A model generated the notes under the pieces. It did no database searches, had not been told where the DNA came from, and saw nothing but the letters and a program-made list of their open reading frames with translations. The position numbers and the translations under genes are program-made. Below, one piece after another: positions 7,065 through 14,841 of a DNA stretch of 54,704 nucleotides. This DNA comes from Streptomyces sp. cf386 (GTDB taxonomy: Bacteria; Actinomycetota; Actinomycetes; Streptomycetales; Streptomycetaceae). How positions within the stretch are numbered: position 1 is the stretch's first letter; every line of letters starts with the position of its first letter. The stretch lies in assembly GCF_900103585.1 (NCBI RefSeq), contig NZ_FNHV01000038.1, forward strand, positions 1 through 54,704, in the 5' to 3' direction.

Positions 7065-8666
7065 ATGCCCGACGCCGGGGAATCCACCACCGACCGCCGC
7101 GAGGAACTCGCCGCCTGCCGCAAGGACATCGCGGGCGCGGACAGCAAGAACGACCTCGTCGGGGCGATCAACAGGGCCCTGGGCATCTCCCCGCCCGTCG
7201 GCGACCCGGGAGTCCTCAACGACCTCGGGGTGACCTACCAGAAGAAGGCCGACGACGCCGAGAAGATCCACGACGACGTCAAGGCCGTCGGCACCAAGGG
7301 ACTGCCGAGCGTATGGGTCGGTCAGACGGGTGCCCAGGCGTCCGAGGTCGTCGCGGCCGCCTACCGGGACGCCGACCAGATGGCCATAGCCTTCCGCGCC
7401 GTGGGCAACCAGCTGATCCGCCTCTCCGGTGCACTGGAGTCGGCCCGCAGCGAGGACAGTGGTGGACGCGGGCAACTGCGTGAGGCTCTGACCATCCTCG
7501 GCGCGGAGGACGGCTTCTTCGACGACATGATCGAGAAGGACGAGGAGGAGGCGGAACGGCTGCGCGCCCGCTCCATCGCCGACACCGGCGCGCACCGTAT
7601 GCACCAGGCCGCCGAAGCGGCCGACGACGCCGCCAGGGCCGCGGCCCGGGAGCTGAACAAGTACGCCTCCGAAGCGCGCGCCGGCCGGCTCGGCACCGAC
7701 GAGATATCCGCCGCCGACCGTCTCGTCCTCGCCGACACCGCCGTCCCCGGCGGCCCGCAGGAGTGGAACGAGCTGCTCACTGCCACGGATCTGGAGCGGT
7801 CCGGCAAGCGCATGGAGAGCATGAACGCGAAGGACCGGGCGGAGTTCGAGCGGATGCTCTCCGAGGCCAAGTCGCCGCAGGAACGCGCGTATCTGATGAA
7901 GGCCCTCGCCGCCGGATACGGCATGGACGAACTCGGCGAGTTCCGCGACAAGATCCACGGCAAGGACCCGGCCTGGCTGCAGCGCCATCTGACCCCGGTG
8001 GTCACGCAGGGCGACAGCATGAAGAACGAGGGCCTCAACCCCGACGGTGCGAACACCAACTACGACGAGGTCACCTTCAACGGGAACAAGTGGTCCCAGG
8101 ACGGCAACACCTGCGTCCCGTCCTCGACGGTGAACGCCCGCGCCATGGTCGACCCGATCTACGCACTTGAGCTGACCGGTGGTCCGTCAGGTCAGGAGGA
8201 CGACCCCGCGGCCTTCCGCGAGCGCCTGACGGCGGAGCAGGAACGGGTGCACGAAGAGGGCGACGGGAACTACGAATACCACTTCCCCTGGGGTCGCTCT
8301 CCCTCCGGCATGGACAACGACGGCAAGACGACCATCGTCAACGAGGAGATCAGCCCGCACACGGGCAGCTCGTACGAGTTCCAGGAGACCCGCAGCGCCG
8401 ACGCCCGCCGTGATGTCCTGCCCGACATCGAGCGGGCGGTCGCCGAAGGCAAGCCGGTGCCGATCGGCGTCGAGGGGCACCCGGACGGCGAGCGAGTGGG
8501 CCACGCGATGATGATCGTCGGCCAGGAAGGCGACATGCTCCAGGTCTACAACCCTTGGGGCCGCACCACCTGGATCAGTGAGGACGACTTCATCAACGGC
8601 CGGATGGGCAAGGCGTCCGACAACCGTATGCCGGACGCCTACGCCGTTCACCTCCCCGCCGACTGA
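7065..8666 (+). CDS. Putative type VII secreted protein with C-terminal papain/C39-like cysteine peptidase domain
   Basis: The frame is open from 6951 (TTG); ATG at 7047 and 7065 are alternatives. I use 7065 (533 residues), since GGGG precedes it and the 20-bp repeat invades the longer form. The N-terminal 190 residues are helical, with WVG at 84-86 (SVWVGQTG), as in WXG/LXG-type ESX substrates, and an acidic coiled stretch DEEEAERLRARS. The C-terminal region has papain-like landmarks: Cys350 in DGNTCVPSSTVNAR, His480 in VGHAMMIVGQEG and Asn496 in VYNPWGRTTWIS. This is the order and spacing of C39-like peptidases. No signal peptide is seen, consistent with ESX export. It may be a secreted peptidase, a toxin or an inactive relative. 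It is followed by a putative cysteine-protease inhibitor. Confidence 0.55.
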   Translation: MPDAGESTTDRREELAACRKDIAGADSKNDLVGAINRALGISPPVGDPGVLNDLGVTYQKKADDAEKIHDDVKAVGTKGLPSVWVGQTGAQASEVVAAAYRDADQMAIAFRAVGNQLIRLSGALESARSEDSGGRGQLREALTILGAEDGFFDDMIEKDEEEAERLRARSIADTGAHRMHQAAEAADDAARAAARELNKYASEARAGRLGTDEISAADRLVLADTAVPGGPQEWNELLTATDLERSGKRMESMNAKDRAEFERMLSEAKSPQERAYLMKALAAGYGMDELGEFRDKIHGKDPAWLQRHLTPVVTQGDSMKNEGLNPDGANTNYDEVTFNGNKWSQDGNTCVPSSTVNARAMVDPIYALELTGGPSGQEDDPAAFRERLTAEQERVHEEGDGNYEYHFPWGRSPSGMDNDGKTTIVNEEISPHTGSSYEFQETRSADARRDVLPDIERAVAEGKPVPIGVEGHPDGERVGHAMMIVGQEGDMLQVYNPWGRTTWISEDDFINGRMGKASDNRMPDAYAVHLPAD

Positions 8667-8773
8667 GCCCGGCCCTCCCCGACTGAGCCCGGCTCCCCGA
8701 CTGAGCCGGCCCCCCCCGGATGAGCCCAGGACCCCCGATGACCCCAGGACCCCCGATGACCAGCACCCCCCGA
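8664..8773. repeat. Six imperfect 17-20 bp repeats spanning stop and start codons
   Basis: Units beginning TGA and ending CCCCGA(C), or a close variant, lie at 8664-8683, 8684-8701, 8702-8720, 8721-8738, 8739-8756 and 8757-8773. The first TGA is the stop codon of the peptidase-like gene. In the last three junctions the unit before ends in A, so A+TGA creates in-frame ATGs at 8720, 8738 and 8756. Those at 8738 and 8756 are each preceded by CCCAGGACC. Confidence 0.8.
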
Positions 8774-9241
8774 CCGCCACACCGCCGGCCCCGCCTCCGA
8801 CAGCTCCTCCTGCCGGTCGCGGCTTCCGCCGTACTCCTGCTCACCGGCTGCGGACTGGCCGGTCCCGCGGAGTACGACACCGAGACGCGCACCATCGAGG
8901 CCGAGGCCGGGGAGGAGTTCAGCATCACCGTCCCCTACTCCCCCGGGCAGGGTGAGTGGTGGTACCGCGTGGACCCCCGTCCCGACGACGAGGTCGTCCG
9001 CATCGGCGACGAGCACCAGGACCTCGACGGATCGGACCTCGACGGCGGGACCGACGGCACCAAGTCCTTCGACTTCGAAGCCGTGGGGCCCGGCACCACC
9101 AAGATCCGGATCCTGCACTGCCCCGTCGGCACCTGCGTCGGCTCGGGCGCCTCGGTCTCCCCCTCACCCGTCGCGAGCCCTCAGCAGACCAGCACCGACC
9201 CCCAGCCGCGCTACTACACCTACACCGTCACCGTGAGGTAA
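8756..9241 (+). CDS. Lipoprotein resembling chagasin-type (I42) cysteine protease inhibitors
   Basis: Three in-frame ATGs 18 bp apart (8720, 8738, 8756) are possible starts; the last gives 161 residues. A signal peptide with basic residues 8-15 and core LLLPVAASAVLLLTGC places the lipid-modified Cys at 32. The mature part reads GEEFSITVPYSP, GEWWYRVDP, DGTKSFDFEAVGPGTTKIRILHC and YYTYTVTVR. This is the strand order and spacing of the chagasin/I42 immunoglobulin-like fold, with the GEWW turn in place of NPTTGY. Cys residues in CPVGTC may pair. Family assignment is by pattern only. It follows a cysteine-peptidase-like gene, so a surface-held inhibitor or immunity role is the natural inference. 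Confidence 0.5.
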   Translation: MTSTPRPPHRRPRLRQLLLPVAASAVLLLTGCGLAGPAEYDTETRTIEAEAGEEFSITVPYSPGQGEWWYRVDPRPDDEVVRIGDEHQDLDGSDLDGGTDGTKSFDFEAVGPGTTKIRILHCPVGTCVGSGASVSPSPVASPQQTSTDPQPRYYTYTVTVR

Positions 9242-9248
9242 TCCCGCC

Positions 9249-9659
9249 ATGGCCCCGCACCCCGCCCCCGATCCCGCCCCCGCTCCCCGCACCGAAGCCG
9301 AACTCGCCGAACGAGACCTCACGGTGCTCCTCCGCTACGGCCTCACCCGCCCCGGCCCGCAGCGCACCGCGCTGTTCGGCGACGGTGCGGTCGGCGCCGC
9401 CGTCACCCTCGACGGCCTCGGCGTACGGCCGCGCGCGGTCGCGTACCTGGCCAAGCTGGTCCGCGCGGGCGGCGTCCGCCATGCCGCCACGCTGCCCGAA
9501 GTACTGCCCGGCGCGCAGGCGAACGCCCTGGTCCTCGACTGGCTGTCGACGGCGGCCGCGCACGACCCCGCAGTCGACGGCGACGAGGCGATGGCCCGCT
9601 GGCTGATGGCGGTGGCGGATGTCATGGGGCTGCGGGAGGCGGTACGGCCGGAGGGCTGA
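9249..9659 (+). CDS. Hypothetical protein
   Basis: I do not recognise this 136-residue protein. It starts 7 bp after the lipoprotein stop, with its GAGG ribosome binding site inside the lipoprotein's last codons, so the two are probably translationally coupled. The N-terminus is Pro/Ala-rich; the remainder looks like an all-helical globular domain (ELAERDLTVLLRYGLTR, RAVAYLAKLVRAGGVRHAATLPEVL, DEAMARWLMAVADVMGL). There is no signal peptide or membrane segment, so it is likely cytoplasmic. Its position suggests a link to the peptidase/lipoprotein pair, for example as a chaperone, but nothing in the sequence proves this. Confidence 0.65.
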   Translation: MAPHPAPDPAPAPRTEAELAERDLTVLLRYGLTRPGPQRTALFGDGAVGAAVTLDGLGVRPRAVAYLAKLVRAGGVRHAATLPEVLPGAQANALVLDWLSTAAAHDPAVDGDEAMARWLMAVADVMGLREAVRPEG

Positions 9660-9775
9660 CAGCCGGGCCGGGGCAGGTGCGCCGCGCACCGGAGGGTAAA
9701 GAGTTGGATCCCTCCGGGATCCCTTTCGGCAAGGAACCTGGACGCCGCATGCTGCGGGGGCCGACTGTGGGTGAC

Positions 9776-10159
9776 ATGAGCGATCACCAGATGACACCTG
9801 TCGTTCCTGTGCCCATTCCCGCCCACGAACCCCCTTACTACGCCGTCGTGTTCACCTCCGTACGCACCGACGGCGACGGTGGATACGGCGCGACCGCCCA
9901 GCGCATGGGCGAACTGGTCAAGGAGATCCCCGGGTTCCTCGGCGAGGACTCCGCCCGCACCCCCGGAGGTCTCTCGATCACCGTCGCCTACTTCAGGGAT
10001 CTCGCCGGCATCGAGCGGTGGCGGGACCATGCGGAGCACCGTGAGGCCAAGGCATACGGGCGTACGAACTGGTACGAGCGCTACTCGCTGCACATCGCCA
10101 GGGTCGAGCACAGCAGCGGGTTCGAGCGGGCGAGCGCACCGGACCGCCCGGCCCGGTGA
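9776..10159 (+). CDS. Antibiotic biosynthesis monooxygenase (ABM) domain protein
   Basis: From ATG 9776 the product is 127 residues. It contains one ABM ferredoxin-like domain: YYAVVFTSVRT, QRMGELVKEIPGFLGEDSAR, GLSITVAYFRDLAGIERWRDHAEH and WYERYSLHIARVEHS. Members are small dimeric cofactor-free oxygenases or heme/quinol-modifying proteins; the pattern here is the general housekeeping type, and no substrate can be named. The frame is open further upstream to 9677, but codons before 9776 are poor. A decayed gene begins at its stop codon. Confidence 0.75.
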   Translation: MSDHQMTPVVPVPIPAHEPPYYAVVFTSVRTDGDGGYGATAQRMGELVKEIPGFLGEDSARTPGGLSITVAYFRDLAGIERWRDHAEHREAKAYGRTNWYERYSLHIARVEHSSGFERASAPDRPAR

Positions 10160-10734
10160 GGGGTGCTTCCCCTCGCCGTGGTCCTGACGGCGGCCGGCAC
10201 CGCGAGCGCCGTGCCGTTCGGCGGGCACGCGGCCGTGCCGTTCGGCGGTTACGCGCACCGCACCGCACCGTCACCGCGGCCGGCGGCGAGACCTTCGACC
10301 TGAAGCCGGCCGCCGGCCCGACCGTGCTGCCCGCCTCGGACCGCAGCACGGTGCGGGTCAAGGGCGCCGGATACAACCGCGCCCAGGGCATTTCCTCGCG
10401 TTCTGCGTGATCCCCGAGGGCATCCGCGTCGGCGACCCTTCGACGTACACCACCCTCCCCGGCCCCTGTCTCCCCGGCGCCGAGACCAAGGACGGGGCCT
10501 CGCGCCGTATCACCGACACCGGCACGGGAACCCCCGGCATCACGCTCCCGTACGAGGACGGCGGCAGCTTCCGTACGACGCTGGAGAAACATCCGGCCCG
10601 AGATCAAGGACGGCGTTGTCTGTGACGTGAACGTACGCTGCGCGATCGTCACCCGCGCCGACTTCACGGCGACCGGCCAGCGGCTGTACGACCAGTACAT
10701 TCCGGTCCACTTCGTCCCCAACTCCCAGTGCTGA
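10156..10734 (+). pseudogene. Frameshifted gene for a small secreted protein
   Basis: Three consecutive frames must be joined to read a sensible protein. A signal-peptide-like LPLAVVLTAAGTASA (from about 10166) is followed, after a shift near 10260, by TVTAAGGETFDLKPAAG and RVKGAGYNRAQGI. After another shift near 10390 comes FLAFCVIPEGIRVGDPSTYTTLPGPC. After a third near 10586 comes DGVVCDVNVRCAIVTRADF and YDQYIPVHFVPNSQC, with the stop at 10732-10734. The parts resemble a secreted actinobacterial beta-sandwich protein with paired cysteines. No single start yields more than 84 residues. The decay is clear from the sequence; the ancestral function is unknown. Confidence 0.75.
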
Positions 10735-10830
10735 CCTGCGAGTTCGGCACGAGAGGCCCACTGCTCGCGCTGCCGGAACGGTGGGTCTCCCGTGTCGATC
10801 ACCCAAGCGCCCGCTGAGAGTCCCCTGTGT

Positions 10831-10873
10831 GTTTCTTAGGAAAATCACAGGTTTCGGAAAGCGTGTTCTAAGA
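10831..10873 (+). promoter_or_regulatory. Candidate regulator-binding repeats upstream of the two-component operon
   Basis: Two similar elements, GTTTCTTAGGAAA (10831-10843) and GTTTCGGAAA (10851-10860), begin exactly 20 bp apart, two helical turns. A wider dyad, TCTTAG (10834-10839) with CTAAGA (10868-10873), encloses them. They end 22 bp before the response-regulator start codon, where an autoregulatory OmpR-type site would be expected. Confidence 0.35.
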
Positions 10874-10895
10874 GGACCCCGACATTGTTTCCAGC

Positions 10896-11636
10896 ATGAC
10901 CACGACCTCGCCCCAGGGGCGCACCGAACTGCTGAGGCCGGACGGGAGCCCCGTCCGAGTGCTTGTGGTGGACGACGAGCTGTCGATCACCGAACTGCTG
11001 TCCATGGCCCTTCGCTATGAAGGCTGGCAGATCCGCAGCGCGGGAGACGGCCAGGGTGCCGTCCAGACCGCGCGTGAGTTCCGGCCCGACGCCGTCGTCC
11101 TGGACATGATGCTGCCGGACATGGACGGGCTGACCGTCCTCGGGCGGCTGCGTCGGGATCTGCCGGACGTTCCGGTGCTGTTCCTGACCGCCAAGGACGC
11201 CGTCGAGGACCGTATCGCCGGGCTCACGGCCGGTGGCGACGACTACGTCACCAAGCCGTTCAGCCTGGAGGAGGTCGTGGCCCGGCTGCGCGGGCTCATC
11301 CGGCGCTCCGGTGCGGCGGACCGGCGGTCGGACTCCGTGCTGGTCGTCGGCGACCTGACGCTGGACGAGGACAGCCACGAGGTCTCGCGGGCCGGGGAGG
11401 GCATCCACCTCACCGCCACCGAGTTCGAGCTGCTGCGGTTCCTGATGCGTAATCCGCGGCGCGTGCTCAGCAAGGCCCAGATACTCGACCGCGTGTGGTC
11501 GTACGACTTCGGCGGACAGGCCAATGTCGTCGAGCTGTACATCTCCTACCTGCGCCGGAAGATCGACGCCGGTCGCGAGCCGATGATCCACACCCGGCGC
11601 GGTGCCGGCTACCTGATCAAGCCCGCGGCGTCATGA
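10896..11636 (+). CDS. OmpR/PhoB-family response regulator
   Basis: The 246-residue protein has a receiver domain with VLVVDDELSITELL, phospho-acceptor Asp70 in VVLDMMLPDMDGL, and the conserved FLTAKD Thr and TKPFS Lys. A C-terminal winged helix follows (GIHLTATEFELLRFLMRNPRRVLSKAQILDRVW, ANVVELYISYLRRKID, HTRRGAGYLIKP). It is the first gene of a tight four-gene run with the histidine kinase and two glycosyltransferases. The operon presumably senses the envelope and adjusts surface glycosylation; that role is inferred from the neighbours. The stop overlaps the kinase start (ATGA). Confidence 0.9.
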   Translation: MTTTSPQGRTELLRPDGSPVRVLVVDDELSITELLSMALRYEGWQIRSAGDGQGAVQTAREFRPDAVVLDMMLPDMDGLTVLGRLRRDLPDVPVLFLTAKDAVEDRIAGLTAGGDDYVTKPFSLEEVVARLRGLIRRSGAADRRSDSVLVVGDLTLDEDSHEVSRAGEGIHLTATEFELLRFLMRNPRRVLSKAQILDRVWSYDFGGQANVVELYISYLRRKIDAGREPMIHTRRGAGYLIKPAAS

Positions 11637-13291
11637 GCGGGCGACGGCGACCGCGTGCGCAGAAGCGGCAGCGGCGGACGGGGCAGCCGCGCACCCTGCG
11701 GACGCGGCTCGTCGTCGCGTCCGTGGTGTTGATCGCTGTGGTGTGTGCGGTGATCGGTACGGTGACGACGCTCGCGTTGCGTTCGCACCTGTACGAACAG
11801 CTGGGCACCCAGCTCGCCGAGGTCGGCGATCGGGCTGCCGGCAAGCCGCCCGGCGCCGACCCCGGCAAGAACGAATCGGACAAGAACGACCCCACCGACA
11901 GCGACGCGCCCGACAAGGCCGCCCAGACCGTCGACCTCGGCGATTTCGCGAAGCGCGCAGGCGGCCCGGGATCGTCCGGCACGGTCATCGCCCTGGTCCA
12001 GAACGGCGTCATCACCGAGGCCAAGGTCGGCCAGAAGTCCGACGACAGCACCACCGCCGACAACTTCGGAATGGTGGCCAATGACCTCACCAAAGCCCAG
12101 GAAGCGGCGCTCAACGAGGTCGCCCAGGACAAGCAGCAGCACACCGTGGATCTGGGCAGCCTCGGCGAGTACCGCGTGCAGTACCGGACGACCGCCGACA
12201 GCTCCCGCGGTTACTACGTCGCCATCCCCACCGACGAAGTCACCAGCACCCTCAACACCCTGATGCTCATCGAGGCCAGCGTCACCGCCGCCGCCCTCGT
12301 CGCCGCCGGCATCGCCAGCTCCGTCCTCGTCGGCGTAGCCACCCGCCCCCTCCGTCGAGTCGCCGCCACGGCAACCCGCGTCTCCGAACTCCCCCTCCAC
12401 ACCGGCGAGGTCAACCTCAGCGAACGCGTCCCCGAGTCGGAGACCGACCCGCACACCGAGGTCGGCCAGGTCGGCGCCGCGCTCAACCGCATGCTGAACC
12501 ACGTCCACGGAGCCCTGCACTCCCGCCAGCAGAGCGAGATGCGGGTACGCCAGTTCGTGGCCGACGCCAGCCATGAGCTGCGCACCCCCCTCGCCTCCAT
12601 CCGCGGGTACGCCGAGCTGACCAGACGCGGCAGGGAAGAGGTCGGCCCGGACACCAAGCACGCCCTCGGCCGGATCGAGTCCGAGGCCGGGCGTATGACC
12701 CTGCTCGTCGAGGATCTCCTCCTGCTCGCCCGGCTCGACGCCGGGCGGCCCCTCCAGTTCGAGCAGACCGACCTCATCCCGCTCGTCGTCGACACCATCA
12801 GCGACGCCCGCGCGGCCGGCATGGACCACAACTGGCGCCTCGACCTGCCCGACGAGCCCGCGCTCGTGTCCGGAGACGCGGCTCGGCTCCAGCAGGTTCT
12901 CATCAACCTGCTCGGCAACGCACGCAAGCACACCCCACCGGGTACGACCGTCACCGCCCGTGTTCAGCGGCGCGGGCCATGGATGTGCGTGGACGTCGAG
13001 GACAACGGTCAGGGCATCCCGTCGGATCTGCTCCCGCACGTCTTCGAACGGTTCGCCCGCGGCGACTCCGCGCGCTCCCGTGCCACCGGCTCGACCGGCC
13101 TCGGCCTGGCCATCGTGCAGGCCGTGGCGACCGCGCACGGCGGCGCGGTGACCGTCGACAGCGTGCCCGGACGCACCGTGTTCACGGTGCATCTGCCGGC
13201 GCTTCCGACGCCGCCGAGCCCCGAAATGAGCTGGCAACAGCACTCACAGGCACAGCACAGTGTCACCACATGGGCGGAACAGGGCGCCTGA
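11633..13291 (+). CDS. Membrane sensor histidine kinase
   Basis: From ATG 11633 the protein is 552 residues. A first membrane helix, LVVASVVLIAVVCAVIGTVTTLAL, leads to an extracytoplasmic sensor of about 160 residues containing a charged low-complexity loop (GKNESDKNDPTDSDAPDK). A second membrane helix (about 210-235), a HAMP domain and the H-box VADASHELRTPLASIRGYAEL follow, with phospho-His314. The N box (LINLLGNARKHTPPG) and G boxes (VEDNGQGIP, GSTGLGLAIV) complete the catalytic domain. It is cotranscribed with the response regulator and lies 14 bp before the GT2 gene. The signal sensed is not apparent. Confidence 0.9.
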   Translation: MSGRRRPRAQKRQRRTGQPRTLRTRLVVASVVLIAVVCAVIGTVTTLALRSHLYEQLGTQLAEVGDRAAGKPPGADPGKNESDKNDPTDSDAPDKAAQTVDLGDFAKRAGGPGSSGTVIALVQNGVITEAKVGQKSDDSTTADNFGMVANDLTKAQEAALNEVAQDKQQHTVDLGSLGEYRVQYRTTADSSRGYYVAIPTDEVTSTLNTLMLIEASVTAAALVAAGIASSVLVGVATRPLRRVAATATRVSELPLHTGEVNLSERVPESETDPHTEVGQVGAALNRMLNHVHGALHSRQQSEMRVRQFVADASHELRTPLASIRGYAELTRRGREEVGPDTKHALGRIESEAGRMTLLVEDLLLLARLDAGRPLQFEQTDLIPLVVDTISDARAAGMDHNWRLDLPDEPALVSGDAARLQQVLINLLGNARKHTPPGTTVTARVQRRGPWMCVDVEDNGQGIPSDLLPHVFERFARGDSARSRATGSTGLGLAIVQAVATAHGGAVTVDSVPGRTVFTVHLPALPTPPSPEMSWQQHSQAQHSVTTWAEQGA

Positions 13292-13305
13292 CGAAAGTCG
13301 GTGTC

Positions 13306-14841
13306 ATGCGAACCGACTCTTCTCCCGGCACCCTGCCGGCGCGGGAGCACCTCCCGGCCGGCGACGCCGGTACGCCTGTCCTGGACGTAGTGATCCCCGT
13401 CTACAACGAGGAGAAGGACCTCCAGCCGTGTGTGCTGAGACTGCATGATCACCTCAAGCGCACGTTCCCGTACGCGTTCCGCATCACCATCGCGGACAAC
13501 GCGTCGACGGACACCACCCCCCAGGTGTCCCAGCGGCTGGAGGCGGAGCTCCCGGAGGTCAGGGGCTTCCGGCTGGAGCAGAAGGGGCGCGGCCGGGCCC
13601 TGCGGACCGTGTGGTCCGCCTCGGACGCCCCGATCCTCGCCTACATGGACGTGGACCTGTCCACCGACCTCAACGCCCTGCTGCCGCTGGTCGCGCCGCT
13701 GATCTCCGGTCACTCGGACCTCGCGATCGGCTCCCGGCTCGCCCGTAGTTCCCGCGTGGTACGCGGCCCCAAGCGGGAGTTCATCAGCCGCGCCTACAAC
13801 CTCATCCTGCGCGGCTCCCTCCAGGCCCGCTTCTCGGACGCCCAGTGCGGCTTCAAGGCGATCCGCAGGGACGTCGCCCAGGTGCTGCTGCCGCTGGTGG
13901 AGGACACCGGCTGGTTCTTCGACACCGAGATGCTGGTGCTCGCCGAGCGCGCGGGCCTTCGTATCCACGAGGTCCCGGTCGACTGGGTCGACGATCCCGA
14001 CTCCACGGTCCACATCGTGAAGACGGCGACCGAGGACCTCAAGGGCGTCTGGCGGGTCGGCAAGGCCCTGGCGTCCGGCTCGCTCCCGCTGGACCGGATC
14101 GCCCGCCCCTTCGGCGACGACCCGCGCGACCGCGAGATCAAGGACGTACCCAAGGGCCTGGCCCGCCAACTCGTCGGCTTCTGCGTCGTCGGCGGCCTGT
14201 CCACCCTGTTCTATCTGCTGCTGTACAGCGGCTTCCGGGCTTTCACCGGCTCTCAGGTCGCCAACGCGCTCGCCCTCCTGGTCTCCGCCATCGCCAACAC
14301 GGCGGCCAACCGGCGCCTCACCTTCGGAGTGCGCGGCCGCGGCGGCGCCGTACGGCACCAGGCGCAGGGCCTGGTCGTCTTCGGTATCGGCCTCGCCCTG
14401 ACCAGCGGTTCGCTGGCCGCCCTGAACGCGGCCAGCAGCGACCCCTCGCACTCCACCGAACTGGCGGTCCTGATCGCCGCCAACCTCGCGGCGACGGTCC
14501 TGCGCTTCCTGCTCTTCCGGGCGTGGGTGTTCCCCGACCGACGCGACGGCGACTCGATGGTGGTCGCCGCGCACCACCCGGAACACCACCCGGAGTACGC
14601 GCCGGTCCCCCACCCGTCCTCGCGGACCTACTCCACGGTCTCCGCGGCGCAGCCCGCCCACTACGGCCCGCTCCCGCAGCGCCCGACGGCGCAGGGCGCG
14701 CCCCAGTACACGCACGACACCGCACAGTTCGACACCGCACAGTTCCGCGCCGGTGAAGCCGCGGACGGCACCTGGCGGGACGCCACCATGCAGCTGCAGC
14801 CGGTGCGCCCGCACGACACCGACTCGAGGGACTCCCGATGA
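13306..14841 (+). CDS. Polyprenyl-phosphate glycosyltransferase (GT2) fused to a GtrA domain
   Basis: The start ATG at 13306 gives 511 residues. Residues 25-250 are a DPM1-like GT2 domain: DVVIPVYNEEKDL, RITIADNASTD, the metal-binding YMDVDLSTD (Asp115/Asp117), the membrane-side SDAQCGFKAIRR and WFFDTEMLVLAERAG. Residues about 285-420 are a four-helix GtrA domain (RQLVGFCVVGGLSTLFYLLLYSGF to LRFLLFRAWVFPDRR). The tail is His/Pro/Gln-rich. The GT2 part would load a sugar on a polyprenyl phosphate; GtrA would help present it outside, to the GT39 enzyme encoded next. This matches YkcC (GT2) and YkcB (GT39) logic in Bacillus. The sugar and acceptor are unknown. Confidence 0.85.
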   Translation: MRTDSSPGTLPAREHLPAGDAGTPVLDVVIPVYNEEKDLQPCVLRLHDHLKRTFPYAFRITIADNASTDTTPQVSQRLEAELPEVRGFRLEQKGRGRALRTVWSASDAPILAYMDVDLSTDLNALLPLVAPLISGHSDLAIGSRLARSSRVVRGPKREFISRAYNLILRGSLQARFSDAQCGFKAIRRDVAQVLLPLVEDTGWFFDTEMLVLAERAGLRIHEVPVDWVDDPDSTVHIVKTATEDLKGVWRVGKALASGSLPLDRIARPFGDDPRDREIKDVPKGLARQLVGFCVVGGLSTLFYLLLYSGFRAFTGSQVANALALLVSAIANTAANRRLTFGVRGRGGAVRHQAQGLVVFGIGLALTSGSLAALNAASSDPSHSTELAVLIAANLAATVLRFLLFRAWVFPDRRDGDSMVVAAHHPEHHPEYAPVPHPSSRTYSTVSAAQPAHYGPLPQRPTAQGAPQYTHDTAQFDTAQFRAGEAADGTWRDATMQLQPVRPHDTDSRDSR

